A stretch of 64,000 bases of DNA from the NCBI GenBank assembly GCA_964020155.1, contig OZ026559.1, positions 2,242,845 through 2,306,844 on the forward strand, written 5' to 3'. This DNA is from Chondrilla cf. caribensis (Eukaryota; Porifera; Demospongiae; Chondrillida; Chondrillidae). Of the stretch, positions 33,463-45,649 are shown one piece after another (the first letter of the stretch is position 1; every line of letters begins with the position of its first letter). The translations under genes were made by a program, and so were the position numbers. The notes beneath the pieces were generated by a model. It made no database searches, had not been told where the DNA came from, and saw only the letters and a program-made list of their open reading frames with translations.

Positions 33463-34900
33463 TTAAACTTCACTTGGTATATATCTTCCTAGGTTGCTTT
33501 TGCAGACAGGACAGACATAGTAGGTGTCCCTCATCACACACAATGGGATCAGACAGAAACCCCTGCAGAAAAGAACCCACATATCAACCTGATAAAGCAT
33601 ATCAAAAGTAAATTTTGAAGTTCCTTAATAGCACATAATAATATCAGATTCTCTGTAACTATATTGTAGTTAAAGTATAAAGCTACTAGTATATTACATG
33701 TTGAATTAAACAACATATTATTATAATAAATCAGCATCATGATTTTTTTTAACATCAATGGATACAATGAAACAATTATCCATGAGCACAGTCATAACCA
33801 GTCCCAAGATTAACCATATAGCGGGAAAGTTTCGTGGACTAAAACTGACGTAATCGTGTGAATAATCAATGAATGCAATGGGCGTTAATAATACGAAACT
33901 TTTACGCGAAATTGAGCAATTCACGGAAGTTTTGTCTCGCGAAACTTTCCATCCATACGGTATGTGTCTGTTTTTCTAATAAATGGCACACTATCACAAT
34001 GTGTGTGTGGCTGGGTGAGGATACACATATTGTGGATCTGTGTGGTTTAGTATAATGACAGTTCTGTGTGTAATGTGCATGGACATATTATGTGTGTATG
34101 CATGATGTTTGTATGCATGGTGTGTTTATTGTATGTGCACATATGTTCACATGTACATGTTTGTGTATACGTTCATGTACAGTATGACCTAATACATATG
34201 GATATGTTTCTTCATAGTTGTAGGACTATTGTTTAACACATCTATCAGTGATATTCAATGTATATTGCATGTGCCTGAAGAGGCCCGTGATGGGTGAAAC
34301 GTTGCACGAATGATTAATTTGTGAAAAGAATTGCTTGAATATCACAGACTATAGACGTGTTAAACAATTATAGTCCTTCAACCATAGAGAAATACAACAA
34401 AATGTCTAACAACTTTCACATGTACATATGGATATGTTTATATATGTACGTGTGTATTTGTTATAAATATTATATATGAGATATATATATAATTGTGGAT
34501 TATGTCCATAAGTTTCATGTACTATATGTATACTTATGTATGTATTTATATGTGTATTACATGTGTATGTGTATATTTACACATTTGTGTGTGGTATGTG
34601 TGTCACTAAATATACTCTCCACACATGCATACACACAGTCACTCACAACCAGCAGATAGGGATGAGGAAGCCAAGCAGGAAGAGAAGAAATACCCACGAC
34701 CAGGCATTCCTACTAATAATCGTCTCTGTTCTTGGGGTAACATTATTCTGGCAGGATGGGCAGGTGACACTACCAAAATCTACATCAGACTCAGCCTGTA
34801 CAACAGACACATCGGCAGCAGTTGACTGGAGCGGATACTGCTGTTGAGGGGACAGGTCTTCTTGTAAAAGAGAATATTTTAGGGGTGGTGGATAGGCCAT
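33463..34900 (-). CDS. LITAF-domain protein A (second duplication, left copy)
   Basis: Exon 1 is 34,647-34,900, start MAYPPPLKYSLLQEDLSPQ, donor TGGTT/GTGAGT. Exon 2 is 33,463-33,562 after CTGCAG, reading GFCLIPLCVMRDTYYVCPVC and ending KSNLGRYIPSEV, stop TAA. The product is about 117 residues. CPSC and CPVC knuckles flank a hydrophobic segment (AWSWVFLLFLLGFLIPICW). The N-terminus has fewer prolines than the unit 3 and right-hand copies, and the C-terminus is longer than the KTDMGKM ending. A TTTGATAG acceptor at about 34,924 suggests a 5' untranslated exon, possibly ending near 35,100 at CGATATTACC (donor GTAATA on the - strand). The gene appears intact. Confidence 0.78.
33810..33960. mobile_element. 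MITE-like insertion in the intron of LITAF A
   Basis: Its ends are ACCATATAGCGGGAAAGTTTCG and the inverse of CCGTATGGATGGAAAGTTTCGCG. The duplicate locus at about 41,535 is uninterrupted (CCCAAGATGTATGTGTC), so this is a filled/empty-site pair with a probable TA target. No ORF. Confidence 0.78.
34070..34620. repeat. TG/TA-rich alternating purine-pyrimidine tract in the LITAF A intron
   Basis: Long stretches of TATGTGTGTATGCATG-type sequence. Similar tracts lie in the LITAF B intron (41,640-41,990), the LITAF C intron (47,200-47,520) and at 50,600-50,780. They account for many spurious ORFs rich in Val, Cys, Tyr and His. Confidence 0.6.
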
Positions 34901-34999
34901 TGGATCAGTTGTGATATTCTCTATCAAAGAACAATCAGAATAGTATTTATTTAATACTACCTGCACACTAGACCTTGTGTGTACTTTACATACATAGAA

Positions 35000-36660
35000 A
35001 CCCAAGTATTGCATCAGAGTATAAACTGTATACTATATCTACAATTTCTTGGAAATACAATAAATCAGTGCTTTTTCAGAATATTAACAAATACGATATT
35101 ACCTATTACATCAGACTACATGTTAAGGACACCAAGATAAGAAACAAGTGTCTCACACAGACATTCAATATTGCAAATCTTCACTACGTGCTGACACAGC
35201 CTTGACCTCTCAAACGTAGAAGTAAGAGGTACATGGGACATCCTTTGATCGGGATTTAGATATCAAATAATTCATTATCAAATTATATTAAATACCAAAG
35301 TGCAGATGATCCAATCAAGGTATAGATTTTGTATACAGTGTATGAATATAGAACTCAATGAAGGAGCAATTGATTAACTTCTAACTCGAACAAGTTGGAG
35401 TTTGAGGTTGTATTTGGGAGTAGTAAAGATATTATTATGGTTGACCTCACCCTATTATGAGAGAAGTTAGTAACAGTATATATTTACAGATTTAATTTTC
35501 TTGCTGTCTGAATTTTGATTACTCCCATCAAATAGACGAACTGTTCGAGCACGCAATCCAAGAGTGTCCTTTCACTCTTAACTTAAATATTATGTTGATC
35601 AGAAGCTAAAGCCTTAGGTTGTAATACTATGTACAAGCATAGATACTACAACCCCTTAGTATCTATGGTACAAGTATATATATATATAATGAAAGTTTCA
35701 AGTAGTGAGTTTGTATCCGAATCCTGATCTTATTTTCACTACTTCATAAGTGCTAATACTAATGGCCGAGTCTAATACTACTTCTCAGTGACACATACAT
35801 CTTCACAGGCACACATTTAGACATTGATTTCATCTTAATACAACTATAATATTGACAGTTACTGATATAGGTGTCCGATTTTGATTTTTACCCTATAGGG
35901 TGTGGCATCGAATTCCGGACGTCATGATAAACCGGACGCGATGGAGGTAGCTACAACCTTCAAATTTACACCATTGGACAAGCACACGAATTGAACTAGG
36001 TAATTTATACTATTTTGGGAATTTATATAGGCTGAATGGCGTTTTTCGTCAATATAAATTCCTCTCTGCAATATAAAATTTGTAACGTTCGAAATTTGGT
36101 CTTTCACAGGGGGTTAGATATCTTGCTCGGATTCCCTCAAAGTGATAAATATTTATCTCTAACTTTCATATGTTAAAGTAGACATGTATGGTTATCACTT
36201 CTGATGTTTTCCGGGTTCTTCGTCGTTTCTCCACTCTGTAGTGAGGTCCGTCCGAAAGCTCATTCTTTTGTCCGAATATCGATTTATTTTATTATCGGGC
36301 GATTTTTTCGAACGACTCTAACAGAGCCATGCGGTAAGCTACGAGGATCTTACTGAGTAGAGAGCAACTACATGTAATGGCCTATAAAACAAAGTTTATT
36401 GGGATTCGGTAGGTTTCATAGTTTTCGAGAAATAGCCAATTTTATATGTCCGAATATAGATGGCGTCCGATCATTGATTATTTACTCTATTATAACCGTA
36501 AAATACACTTTTCGATTCTACTTAATTTAAAAGTTTAATTTAGCTAATATTAGCTACTCTTAAACCCACTGAAATAACCGCTATAAATTCACTACAAAAG
36601 CAAACAACAAAAACATCAGGTTCAACTCACTTTGACAAGATGAAAAATCAACGAGAACAC
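35000..36660. other. Upstream region of LITAF A, duplicated at 42,340-43,440
   Basis: Holds the putative 5' untranslated exon and promoter area of LITAF A. Segments 35,000-35,370 and 35,760-36,130 match 42,350-42,755 and 43,085-43,230; the intervening parts differ. Around 36,480-36,660 the TTCACTACAAAAGCAAACAACAAAAACATC block recurs at about 43,320 and 51,420. No protein-coding gene found. Confidence 0.5.
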
Positions 36661-38088
36661 CAGAAAGACCTTGTCAATGAGTGAAAACTCTCACCATAGA
36701 CACATATTATGCAAATGGGCACGCAAATGGAATTGAAGGAATGGTGGTAAGCATCATAATATGTACGCGAGAAGATGACACTTTCGTTAATCAGGTTAAG
36801 GACGGTTTAGACAAGTTAGGGACTGGTTTGTATTGTAATACGTTTTCATGATCAGAAAGAGGAAAGAGACAGAATTGGCCAGATAGGCAGATTGAAAAGT
36901 TTAAGGAGCGAGGCGATCGCATCGGATGAGAGCCAGGCAATTAACCTTCTCCTGCTTTTGTGAAGTATACTCGTTGGCGAAATAGGTACATGGCTGTGTA
37001 GTCACTTCAGCACAATCCATTGTTTCGAAAAGCCTGGGGAAATGTCATACCAGGTCTTCCATCAGAAAAGGGTTTCTGAATCGCATCTTTCAAGTTTGCA
37101 AACTCTGGGCGGATAAGTGCCATTGTGAGCTGAACGTGGGGATTCCCCTGATCATGCATCTGCGGACGCAAACAATAAATATAGGATCTTGCTCAACCAG
37201 CAGCTTATTTCAGCAATATACAGGGTGAACATCAGGTGAAGCATGAACCGCAGATGCCGTCACGAGGTGAATAGGGAGCTGATGAAGAAAATATCATATG
37301 CTACATGGTAGGATAGTACCAGACTGAGTGTGGTCTCTAGGTCATTTTTAAAGCATACAGAACCCTTTTTGAGACCCAAAGTACCATTCATCATGACTCA
37401 AAATACCCCCTGCACCCCTTTTCAAATGATCAATGTACATCAATATGGTTTACTGTTGAATAGTGTATATACTTCATGCACTGTTTATTACATAATTGTA
37501 CTGTTGCGGTCATTGTTGTGTGACTGCTTTATTTATACCCCCCAAAAATGTTCCATCATACATAAAGGTACCCTTCTTCATTTCAATTCTGGTGACCACA
37601 CTGGATAGTACCTTCCTTTCAAGCTGTTTAAAACATAATATTATTGAGAAAAAGAACAAGGCAGCTGATATAGTTCACTGCTTAATAAGTGCAATGGCAC
37701 AGTCAGGGCCTGAGATGATTTTTACTCGTACACACAGGAGTGGACAAAGGCAATCAGCGGGGGGGGAGTATTTGAGGTCAGCAATGTTGCTTTCTTATAT
37801 TTTGAATTTCATAAACTAGATCAGATTCTTCTTATGAGGGAATTATTACCTCTGCATGTATTTGATCAAATGCACTATATGGATAAAGCAGAAGTGATGA
37901 AAGCTGTGGGTGATGATGAAGATCTCCTGTTCCATTAGGATATTTTATGTGGGCAGCTGTCTAACAATGGAACTTAAGCCAAAAATTGCTGCAGGAGGTG
38001 GTTGACCTATGGATGACAATCTGTGCACATGCATTAGCCAAGCAATTGATACAGGTAGTTGGAAAAGTAATATGATCTGAGGCTGGCA

Positions 38089-38586
38089 TCAACTTTCCAT
38101 GCACCCATAATAATTATTGCCATCTGTCTTCATCAAAATGACAATAATATTATTATATGAGTGATGATGATGGGAGGACAGTGGGCTGGGATCCCTTCTG
38201 TCATATATAAGGCATGCAATACATGAAAATCTTTGACCCAATGTTAAATGCAATTTCCATTGGGGAAAGTGGGTGGGGATACTAACATAACCTGCTGAGG
38301 GGGCCTTTGGTGGTGAAATAAGGGACAGCTTCTTTGCCATCTTTAAAGAAGAGGGACTCAAGAGTTTCAAAGGGGTGGCTGGATTAGCAGTAATCGTCTC
38401 TATAGCAAGACCAACTGTTACAGTAAAAGAAGTTAGTGTAGGTTCATGACTTTCTACAGGTGTAGGAGGTTGAGAATCGACCGACATGATCCACTTTGCA
38501 TCTATATCTGCACGTTGTTTCACTCCAGCATGACCCTGATGTATCAAAGCAGCCCTTCTTTCAGCACCCTTTCTTCTCGTTAACAA
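38089..38586 (-). CDS. Unidentified 165-residue ORF in the decayed transposon
   Basis: Starts MLTRRKGAERRAALIHQGHA, is Pro/Ser/Thr-rich in the middle, and opens just upstream of and divergent from the recombinase fragment. It might belong to the transposon. No family was recognised and it may be spurious. Confidence 0.25.
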   Translation of the reverse strand: MLTRRKGAERRAALIHQGHAGVKQRADIDAKWIMSVDSQPPTPVESHEPTLTSFTVTVGLAIETITANPATPLKLLSPSSLKMAKKLSLISPPKAPSAGYVSIPTHFPQWKLHLTLGQRFSCIACLIYDRRDPSPLSSHHHHSYNNIIVILMKTDGNNYYGCMES

Positions 38587-38590
38587 TCAC

Positions 38591-38965
38591 TTGGAAGGGG
38601 GCATGTTGAAAATCGACCTTGCAGGTGAAGCAACAGGTTCCAACCTTTGCCAGGTGAGGGCTTTGCTTGATTACCTGGCCAGACGTGGGGGGAGCTCAGG
38701 CCCCTTGTTCAGATTGCAGGATGGTGGCCCTCTTCATTGGGCTAATTTTGTTCATCAAGTACAAGCAGCTCTCTCAACGTCCAGTCTGGTGGGTTCAAAT
38801 CTCAATGGGCACAGTTTCCAGATTGGCACAGCCACTTCAGCAAGTGCAGCAGGTGTTCCGGAATCCACCATTAAGGTTCTTGGGCAGTGGCAGAGCATGG
38901 CATACTAACTATATATCCGACCATCAGTTGAAGATTTGGCAAAAATATCTCCTTACCTCTGCTGA
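38591..38965 (+). pseudogene. Tyrosine recombinase, catalytic C-terminal fragment (broken)
   Basis: The frame reads GSNLCQVRALLDYLARRG, then GPLFRLQDGGPL, then NGHSFQIGTATSASAAGVPE, then STIKVLGQWQSMAY, a TAA stop at 38,906, then LYIRPSVEDLAK. This is the HxxR...GxW...Y region of DIRS/Crypton-type and related tyrosine recombinases. The conserved HSFR is HSFQ here (catalytic Arg replaced), and the stop falls just before the LYIR segment that carries the nucleophilic Tyr. No N-terminal half is seen. It is therefore an inactive relic. Confidence 0.7.
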
Positions 38966-39708
38966 CTGGTTCGGGGACCCCAGTTTTTTTCTTGTTTTTT
39001 GGTGTATGGGTGTGTGCTGGCACGAGTATGTATTTGCGGTTGGAGCAGGCTCAAGGATACACCCGATTGCATGCTTTAAGATTGTTGCAGGGGGGATATT
39101 TGATTAGAGGGTAAAGGATAGCTTCAACGTAAATCAATAGTAAATGCTATCTAAGTACCAGGGCTACCTCATGCACAGGGTGCCTAACAATTTTGTGGGA
39201 GGATATGTGAATAAGAGATAGAGCAAAACGGTTTAGTACTATAGAAAACAAATTTTTCCTCTCACCTTGGGGGACCTCCTTCAGGGATCTTGGGCTCAAT
39301 CCCCCAGGGGAAATTTAAGTAGAATAGTTGGTTATATAACAGAGTAAGCATTAAATAGGCCCGGGTTACATTGGCTAGGGGATGGCACCCGTGACAGTTG
39401 GGGGAGCAAATCAGCATCCCCTTAAGTCCAAAACGGGCTTCTCTTGGAGATTTCTGTTAAGTGCTTGAGTAGGCTGCGACCTTATAGTGGATAGGACTAG
39501 TTTGCGTTAATAAGTAACATAGGAAGTCAGGGTGTTAACCACCATTATCACGCTCTCACTGTCACAAGTGATAGTCTAGTCTCGCGTAGCCAGACCCTCA
39601 CTCTGGATGAAATAATCACGACCGCACTTGATTGGCCATAGAATATCTATAGGTATGATTTGGCTTTGGGAATAATGGGGTGATTTGGGCAGGATGGTTA
39701 CATTGCTG

Positions 39709-40020
39709 TTAATATAAACTCAAATATTGATTAAAATTCAAGTGCAGTGCAACGTGCTCAGTATAGGTACCTGGGTTAGTGCAGCCTGCATTCTGCATTG
39801 TTGTTGGGGTAACATTGCTCTGGCAGGGCAGGCAGGTGACACCACCTCCGCCAGTCTGTGACATCAGTTGTAGTTGGAGCTTGAGGGGGTGGGTACTGCT
39901 GCTGTTGAGGGGGTGGGTACTGCTGCTGTTGAGGGGTGGGTACTGCTGCTGTTGAGGGGTGGCCATGGGTACTGCTGTTGTTGAGGGACTGTTGTTGGTC
40001 AGGGGGTGAATATAATATAC
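39709..40020 (-). pseudogene. LITAF exon 1 relic
   Basis: On the - strand the sequence gives broken YPPPQQQ-type repeats and then TGGGGVTCLPCQSNVTPTTM, ending without the hydrophobic segment or a donor. The first CxxC has a changed form (CLPC). There is no exon 2 nearby. It lies in a block repeated at 43,500-43,720, so it is a truncated gene copy rather than a functional one. Confidence 0.7.
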
Positions 40021-40329
40021 ATTGTGCATGATCATGAATATATCGTTATAAAATGTATAAATATTATTTAATTTAGTATTATATGATTATATTATTACTT
40101 CTCATGTCCAGATCCGCTGATAAATATGATTGATTTAAAAAACGTTATCAACCATAGATAATATATAGTACATACATACATAGAATTTAATGAAAAACTG
40201 TGTGCCAACTATAATGAATGTTTTATTACCATATGGCCCAATATGAACTGCATGGTTTCAGGTCAGGTAGGAGTCAAGAATTCAAAATTCCAATTGTACA
40301 AGGCGATGCTGAACTAAATCTTCTCTGTA

Positions 40330-41040
40330 GCATTACAGCCCTCAACTGTACTGAAGTATACCAGTCAGCGTCTGCTTCGACAGCTCAGTAGTAGCTCCAA
40401 TCGCAACGCAGTTGTGCGCATGCGCGTTAGCAGGTGGTACGGCAGCGTTCCAATCTGCGTGCTATAATAATGGCACTATCGATAGTCAGTTTACTACATT
40501 ATGGTGAATTTCATGCATTCACCGTTGCAAAAGTCATTTTTTATCAATGTAAATGTGTCCTTTTATAACAGACCTGCATATATCAGGAGATGAGGAAAAA
40601 AATGTACATTATAATATATACCATTTCCTGTGTCGGTTGGGATTATCTTACATAATGTTAAATTACTTCCATCAACAATGTAAATGTTATCAAGTTCATA
40701 TATTTTGTTCATAATTCATGAATGTCTTGTTATATGTATGAATAATATTATTATAATTCTCAAGTCTGTTAACTCAATCATTGTCGGTTAAAATTATCAA
40801 TTTTATGAATGTCATCAACCATAGATATTATAAATAATACTAAACAAACAAAATGTGTGCCAACTAATGAATGTGTTATTACCATTAGGCCCAATATGGC
40901 TGCAGGGGCTCAGGTCAGAAATCAAGAATTCAAAATTCAAATTGATAATAATATATGTTTCAAAGCATGGGGCTATTGAAGACCAAAGGCAGGCTTTTAA
41001 AGGATACATCACTCTTGCTGCTCTGATATTTTTTTCAAAT
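40330..41040. repeat. Second copy of the block at 32,540-33,310
   Basis: Matches from CATTACAGCCCTCAACTGTACTGAAGTATACC through the GCCCAATATGG...CAGGTCAGAAATCAAGAATTCAA segment. It marks the left part of the roughly 7.7-kb duplication that includes LITAF A and B. Part of it (CCATATGGTCCAATATGAAC...) occurs again at about 46,200 and 40,200. No gene was seen. Confidence 0.65.
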
Positions 41041-41162
41041 TAGAGCTCTCCCACTGGAATAATTATTATAATAAAATTTTTCATTACTTGTGTCTGTATG
41101 CTAATATCCATAAGAATAGCATAGTATCCCATAATTATTGAAATATTCAAAATTAATTGGAT

Positions 41163-42278
41163 TCAATGATAAATGCTTGCATTCTTTCCCAGGTAAACTT
41201 CGCTTGGTATATATCTTCCTAGGTTGCTTTTGCAGACAGGACAGACATGGTGGGTTTCCCTCATCACACACAATGGGATCAGACAGAAACCCCTGCAGAA
41301 GAAAAAACACATAACCTGATAAAGCATATGAAAAGTAAGATTTGAAATTCAGTAATGTACAATTTTTACCACTGTATTTATATCCTAGTAAAAGTATAAA
41401 GCTAAGAGTATGATAGATATTACATTTTGAATTAAACAACGTGTTATTATAATAAATCAGCATCATTAAATCTATTAACATCAATGGATACAATAAAGCA
41501 ATTATCCATGAGCACAGTCATAACCAGTCCCAAGATGTATGTGTCTGTTTTTCTAATAAATGGCACGCTATATGACAATGTATGTGTGGCTGGGTGAGGA
41601 TACACATATTGCGTATCTGTGCATGTGGTTTAGTATAATGACGGTTAATTCTGTGTGTCATGTGCATGTATATGTATGTGTGTATGTATGGATGTTTGTA
41701 TGTATGGTGTGTTTATTGTATGTGCACATATGTTCGCATGTAACTTTGTGTATATGTTCGTGTACAGTACAACCTAATACTGTCATACAAATGGATATGT
41801 GTATATATGTATGTGTGTATTTATTATGTATATGAGATACGTATATACATAAATGTCCATAAGTTTTATGCACTGTGTATATACTTTATATTTATGTATA
41901 TGTATTTATAATGTGTGTACATATTTGAATGCATGTATGTGAATGTCATATATGATCATATTGTATCATGTGTGTGTTATGTGTGTCATTGAATATATAC
42001 TCTCCGCATGTGCATACAGTCACTCACAACCAGAGGATGTGGTAGAAGAAGCCCCAGAGGATAAAGATAAGCACCCATAACCAGGCAATCCTACTAATCT
42101 TCTTCACTGTTGTTGGGGTAACATTATTCTGGCAGGATGGACAGGTGACACTTCTACAACCTACAACAGTTGCAGTCTGTACAACAGTCACATTGGCAGC
42201 AGTTGACTGATAATGGGGCTGTTGAGGCGGCAAGTCTTCTTGTAAAAGAGAATATTTTGGGGGTGGTGGATAGGCCAT
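41163..42278 (-). CDS. LITAF-domain protein B (second duplication, right copy)
   Basis: Exon 1 is 42,028-42,278, start MAYPPPPKYSLLQEDLPPQQ. Exon 2 is 41,163-41,292. The product is about 126 residues. Knuckles CPSC and CPVC flank a hydrophobic segment (IAWLWVLIFILWGFFYHILW). Exon 2 reads GFCLIPLCVMRETHHVCPVC and continues KSNLGRYIPSEVYLGKNASIYH before TGA. The stop used by LITAF A (GTTTAA) is GTTTAC here, which adds ten residues. Otherwise it is a close duplicate of LITAF A with the same intron position. It appears intact. Confidence 0.75.
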
Positions 42279-43439
42279 TGGATCAGATATGATTTTCTCT
42301 ATCAAAGAACAATCAGAACAGTATTAATACCACCCGCGCATTAGACTTTGTGTGTACTTTACATACATAGAATCACAAGTATTGCATTGGAGTATAAACT
42401 GTATACTATATCTACAATTTCTTGGAAATACGATAAATCAGTGCTTTTTCAGAATATTAACAAATACGATATTACCTGTTACATCAGACTACATGTTAAG
42501 GATGCCAAGATAAAGAACAAGTATCTCACACAGGCATTCAATATTGCAAATCTTCAAGCACTATGTGCTGACACAGCCTTGACCTCTCAAATGTAGAAGT
42601 AAGAGGTACATGGGACATCCTTTGATCGGGATTTAGATATCAAATAATTCATTATTAAATTATATTAAATACCAAAGTGCAGTTGATTTCCAATCAAGGC
42701 AGATATATATTGTATACGTGCAGGGGGTGAATATAGAACTCAATGAAGGAGCAATCTCCAATCTACAAGTGACCGGAAATAAACCGTGACCGGAATGCGC
42801 AGGTGATACCCTACCGGTCGATAATTGCGCAACGCAATTTGTACGTCTGGTCGATAGTTGGTACTGGTGGTCGAGAATTGGTTTTCGTAAGCACGAATGT
42901 TTTATCTTACCGCTTCTTAAGGGAATGAGATTTCGGAACCGGACAAAGAGCGCTGTTTAGAGGTCCTTACTGGCAATCTCGAGTGTGAAAATCAGCCTTT
43001 TGCGACCTCGCTCGCGCGCGTTGTGTCCTTCGGTAAGAAAGTGGTCGATAATTGGTTTCTTACGCTACTTAATTTGTATTGCCCTGGCCGAGTCTAATAC
43101 TATACATCTTATTGACACATAGATACATATTCACAGGCACACATTTGGACATTGATTTCATCTCCATACAACTAGCGTTAACTGATATAGCTCTCCGATT
43201 TTGACTTTTACCCTATATAAATTCGAAGAATCCTTAATATATACATTACCGTAAAATGCACTTCTCTATTCTACAAATTTCATTTATTATCTATCATCAC
43301 TCTTAGACTCACTGAAATAACCGCTATAAATTCACTAAAAAGTAAACAACAAAATACATCAAGTTGAACACACTTTGAGCAGATGAGAAATCAACGAGAA
43401 CACAAGAAAGACTTGCAGTGAATACTCTCACAAATTACG

Positions 43440-43725
43440 CAACCACCATAAAATGGTCGCCGCCGCACTTGATAGTATCTATAGGTATGGTTCGGCTACG
43501 GGAAAGAACGGGGTGATTTGGGGCAGGGTGGTTACGTTGCTGTTGATACAAACTCAACTATTGGTTAAAATTCAAGTGCAGTGCAACTCGTTCAGTATAG
43601 ATACCTGGCTTATGTGAGGTGGGTACTGTTGCTGTTGAGGGACTGTTGTTGGTCAGGGGGTGAATATTATAATATACATTGTGTATGATTATGAATATAT
43701 TGCTATAAAATGTATGAATACACGG
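43440..43725. pseudogene. Repeated promoter-like block with LITAF debris
   Basis: Matches 39,600-40,050: CCGCACTTGATAGTATCTATAGGTATGG...AAAATTCAAGTGCAGTGCAAC, followed by a short proline-repeat remnant (GTGGGTACTGTTGCTGTTGAGGGACTG). The LITAF part is reduced to a few repeat units. No functional gene. Confidence 0.55.
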
Positions 43726-43945
43726 CGAAAATGGATAGCAAAAACGGTGCAATACGGATCCCGTGACACAATCAGAATACGGATTATGCTCCGCTTCCCG
43801 TATTGCTCGGGAAGTAACGGGTTCGATGATATCGTAGCTAACGGGTTGTTTCCAAAATTATCTCATAGTTGAGGCGTTTTATCTATTATGGTCAAGTCAG
43901 AAGGATGAAATCATGCTGATCTGTGGTTGATTTGGCGGGATTTGA

Positions 43946-43957
43946 AGTATGTGTGTG

Positions 43958-44033
<76 letters not shown>

Positions 44034-44037
44034 TGCA

Positions 44038-44100
<63 letters not shown>
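43946..44100. repeat. (GTGC)n/(GT)n microsatellite
   Basis: Alternating GCGT and GT runs of about 155 bp. The CVRACVRACV and HTHTHT reading frames on both strands are artefacts. Confidence 0.95.
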
Positions 44101-44104
44101 ATTT

Positions 44105-45475
44105 GCACCGTCTGCTCTTCAATGTATTGTAAATACACCTGTCAAGATGTGTCATCTTTCGGCAGGGAGCTAACATAGTGTACCTGTTTGTTGTGTGACG
44201 TGGTTTGAATTGTACACTGTCTGCTCTTTATGTATTGTCAAGATGTGTCACTGAGTCTTTCGGCAATACACCTGTCACGATGTGTCATCTTTCGGCAGGG
44301 AGCTAACATAGTGTACCTGTTTGTTGTATGATGTGGTTTGAAGTGTACACTCCCTGCTCTTTATGTATTGTCAAGATGTGTCATCTTTCGGCAATGCACC
44401 TGTCAAGATGTGTCATCTTTCGGCAATGCACCTGTCAAGATGTGTCATCTTTTGGCAGGGAGCTAACATAGTGTACCTGTTTGTTGTGTGGTGTGGTTTA
44501 AAGTGTACACTCCCTGCTCTTTTTGTATTGTCAGATGTGTCATCTTTCGGCAATACACCTGTCAAGATGTGTCATCTTTCGGCAGGGAGCTAACATAGTG
44601 TACCTGTTTGTTGTATGATGTGGTTTGAAGTGTACACTCCCTGCTCTTTATGTATTGTCAAGATGTGTCATCGTTCAGCAATGCACCTGTCAAGATGTGT
44701 CATCTTTCGGCAGGGAACTAACATAGTGTACCTGTTTGTTGTGTGACGTGGTTTGAAGTGTACACTGTCTGCTCTTTATGTATTGTCAAGATGTGTCATC
44801 TTTCGGCAATACACCTGTCAAGATGTGTCATCTTTCGGCAGGGAGCTAACATAGTGTACCTGTTTGTTGTATGATGTGGTTTGAAGTGTACACTCCCTGC
44901 TCTTTATGTATTGTCAAGATGTGTCATCGTTCAGCAATGCACCTGTCAAGATGTGTCATCTTTCGGCAGGGAACTAACATAGTGTACCTGTTTGTTGTGT
45001 GACGTGGTTTGAAGTGTACACTGTCTGCTCTTTATGTATTGTCAAGATGTGTCATCTTTCGGCAATACACCTGTCAAGATGTGTCATCTTTCGGCAGGGA
45101 GCTAACATAGTGTACCTGTTTGTTGTATGATGTGGTTTGAAGTGTACACTCCCTGCTCTTTATGTATTGTCAAGATGTGTCATCTTTCAGCAATGCACCT
45201 GTCAAGATGTGTCATCTTTCGGCAGGGAGCTAACATAGTGTACCTGTTTGTTGTGTGGTGTGGTTTAAAGTGTACACTGTCTGCTCTTTATGTATTGTCA
45301 AGATGTGTCATCTTTCGGCAATGCACCTGTCAAGATGTGTCATCTTTCGGCAGGGAGCTAACATAGTGTACCTGTTTGTTGTGTGGTGTGGTTTAAAGTG
45401 TACACTGTCTGCTCTTTATGTATTGTCAAAATGTGTCATCTTCCAGCGGGGAGCTAATGTGTACCAGAGTGTGCT
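44105..45475. repeat. Satellite of about ten 128-bp units
   Basis: The marker GGCAGGGAGCTAACATAGTG recurs near 44,161, 44,294, 44,454, 44,581, 44,709, 44,837, 44,965, 45,093, 45,220 and 45,349, mostly 127-129 bp apart. Within each unit the CAAGATGTGTCATCTTTCGG segment occurs twice, so the unit itself has an internal duplication. ORFs through it are period artefacts. Confidence 0.92.
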
Positions 45476-45649
45476 ATCCTAGTGTAGCATGTTTGTAGTG
45501 TGACAAGTTTGTGCACAAGTAAATTATAAATGGATCCAAAATTAATTAACTATAACTAGCTGTCTTAGTGCTTGAACTGTAACAGAGACAGGGCATGCAA
45601 GACAGTGCTTGAACTGTAACAGCTAAACTTGTTCTTTATACTTTTTTAG

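Larger units (their letters stand above)
36661..39580. mobile_element. Decayed transposon insertion containing a tyrosine-recombinase fragment
   Basis: This stretch has no counterpart after 43,440 and interrupts the duplicated block (36,480-36,660 continuing at 39,590-40,140). It holds a tyrosine-recombinase C-terminal fragment and several broken ORFs. Its own termini were not defined, so the class (DIRS-like or Crypton-like) stays open. Confidence 0.55.

Noticed and set aside
43892..44178. ORFs on both strands rich in Cys-Val-Arg-Ala or His-Thr-Ala-Arg
   Set aside because: They are translations of the GT/GCGT microsatellite; every frame is open because of the repeat period.
44363..45482. 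Overlapping ORFs of 75-79 codons repeating CHLSAMHLSRCVIF
   Set aside because: They follow the 128-bp satellite and change frame from unit to unit; no start, stop or splice conservation.
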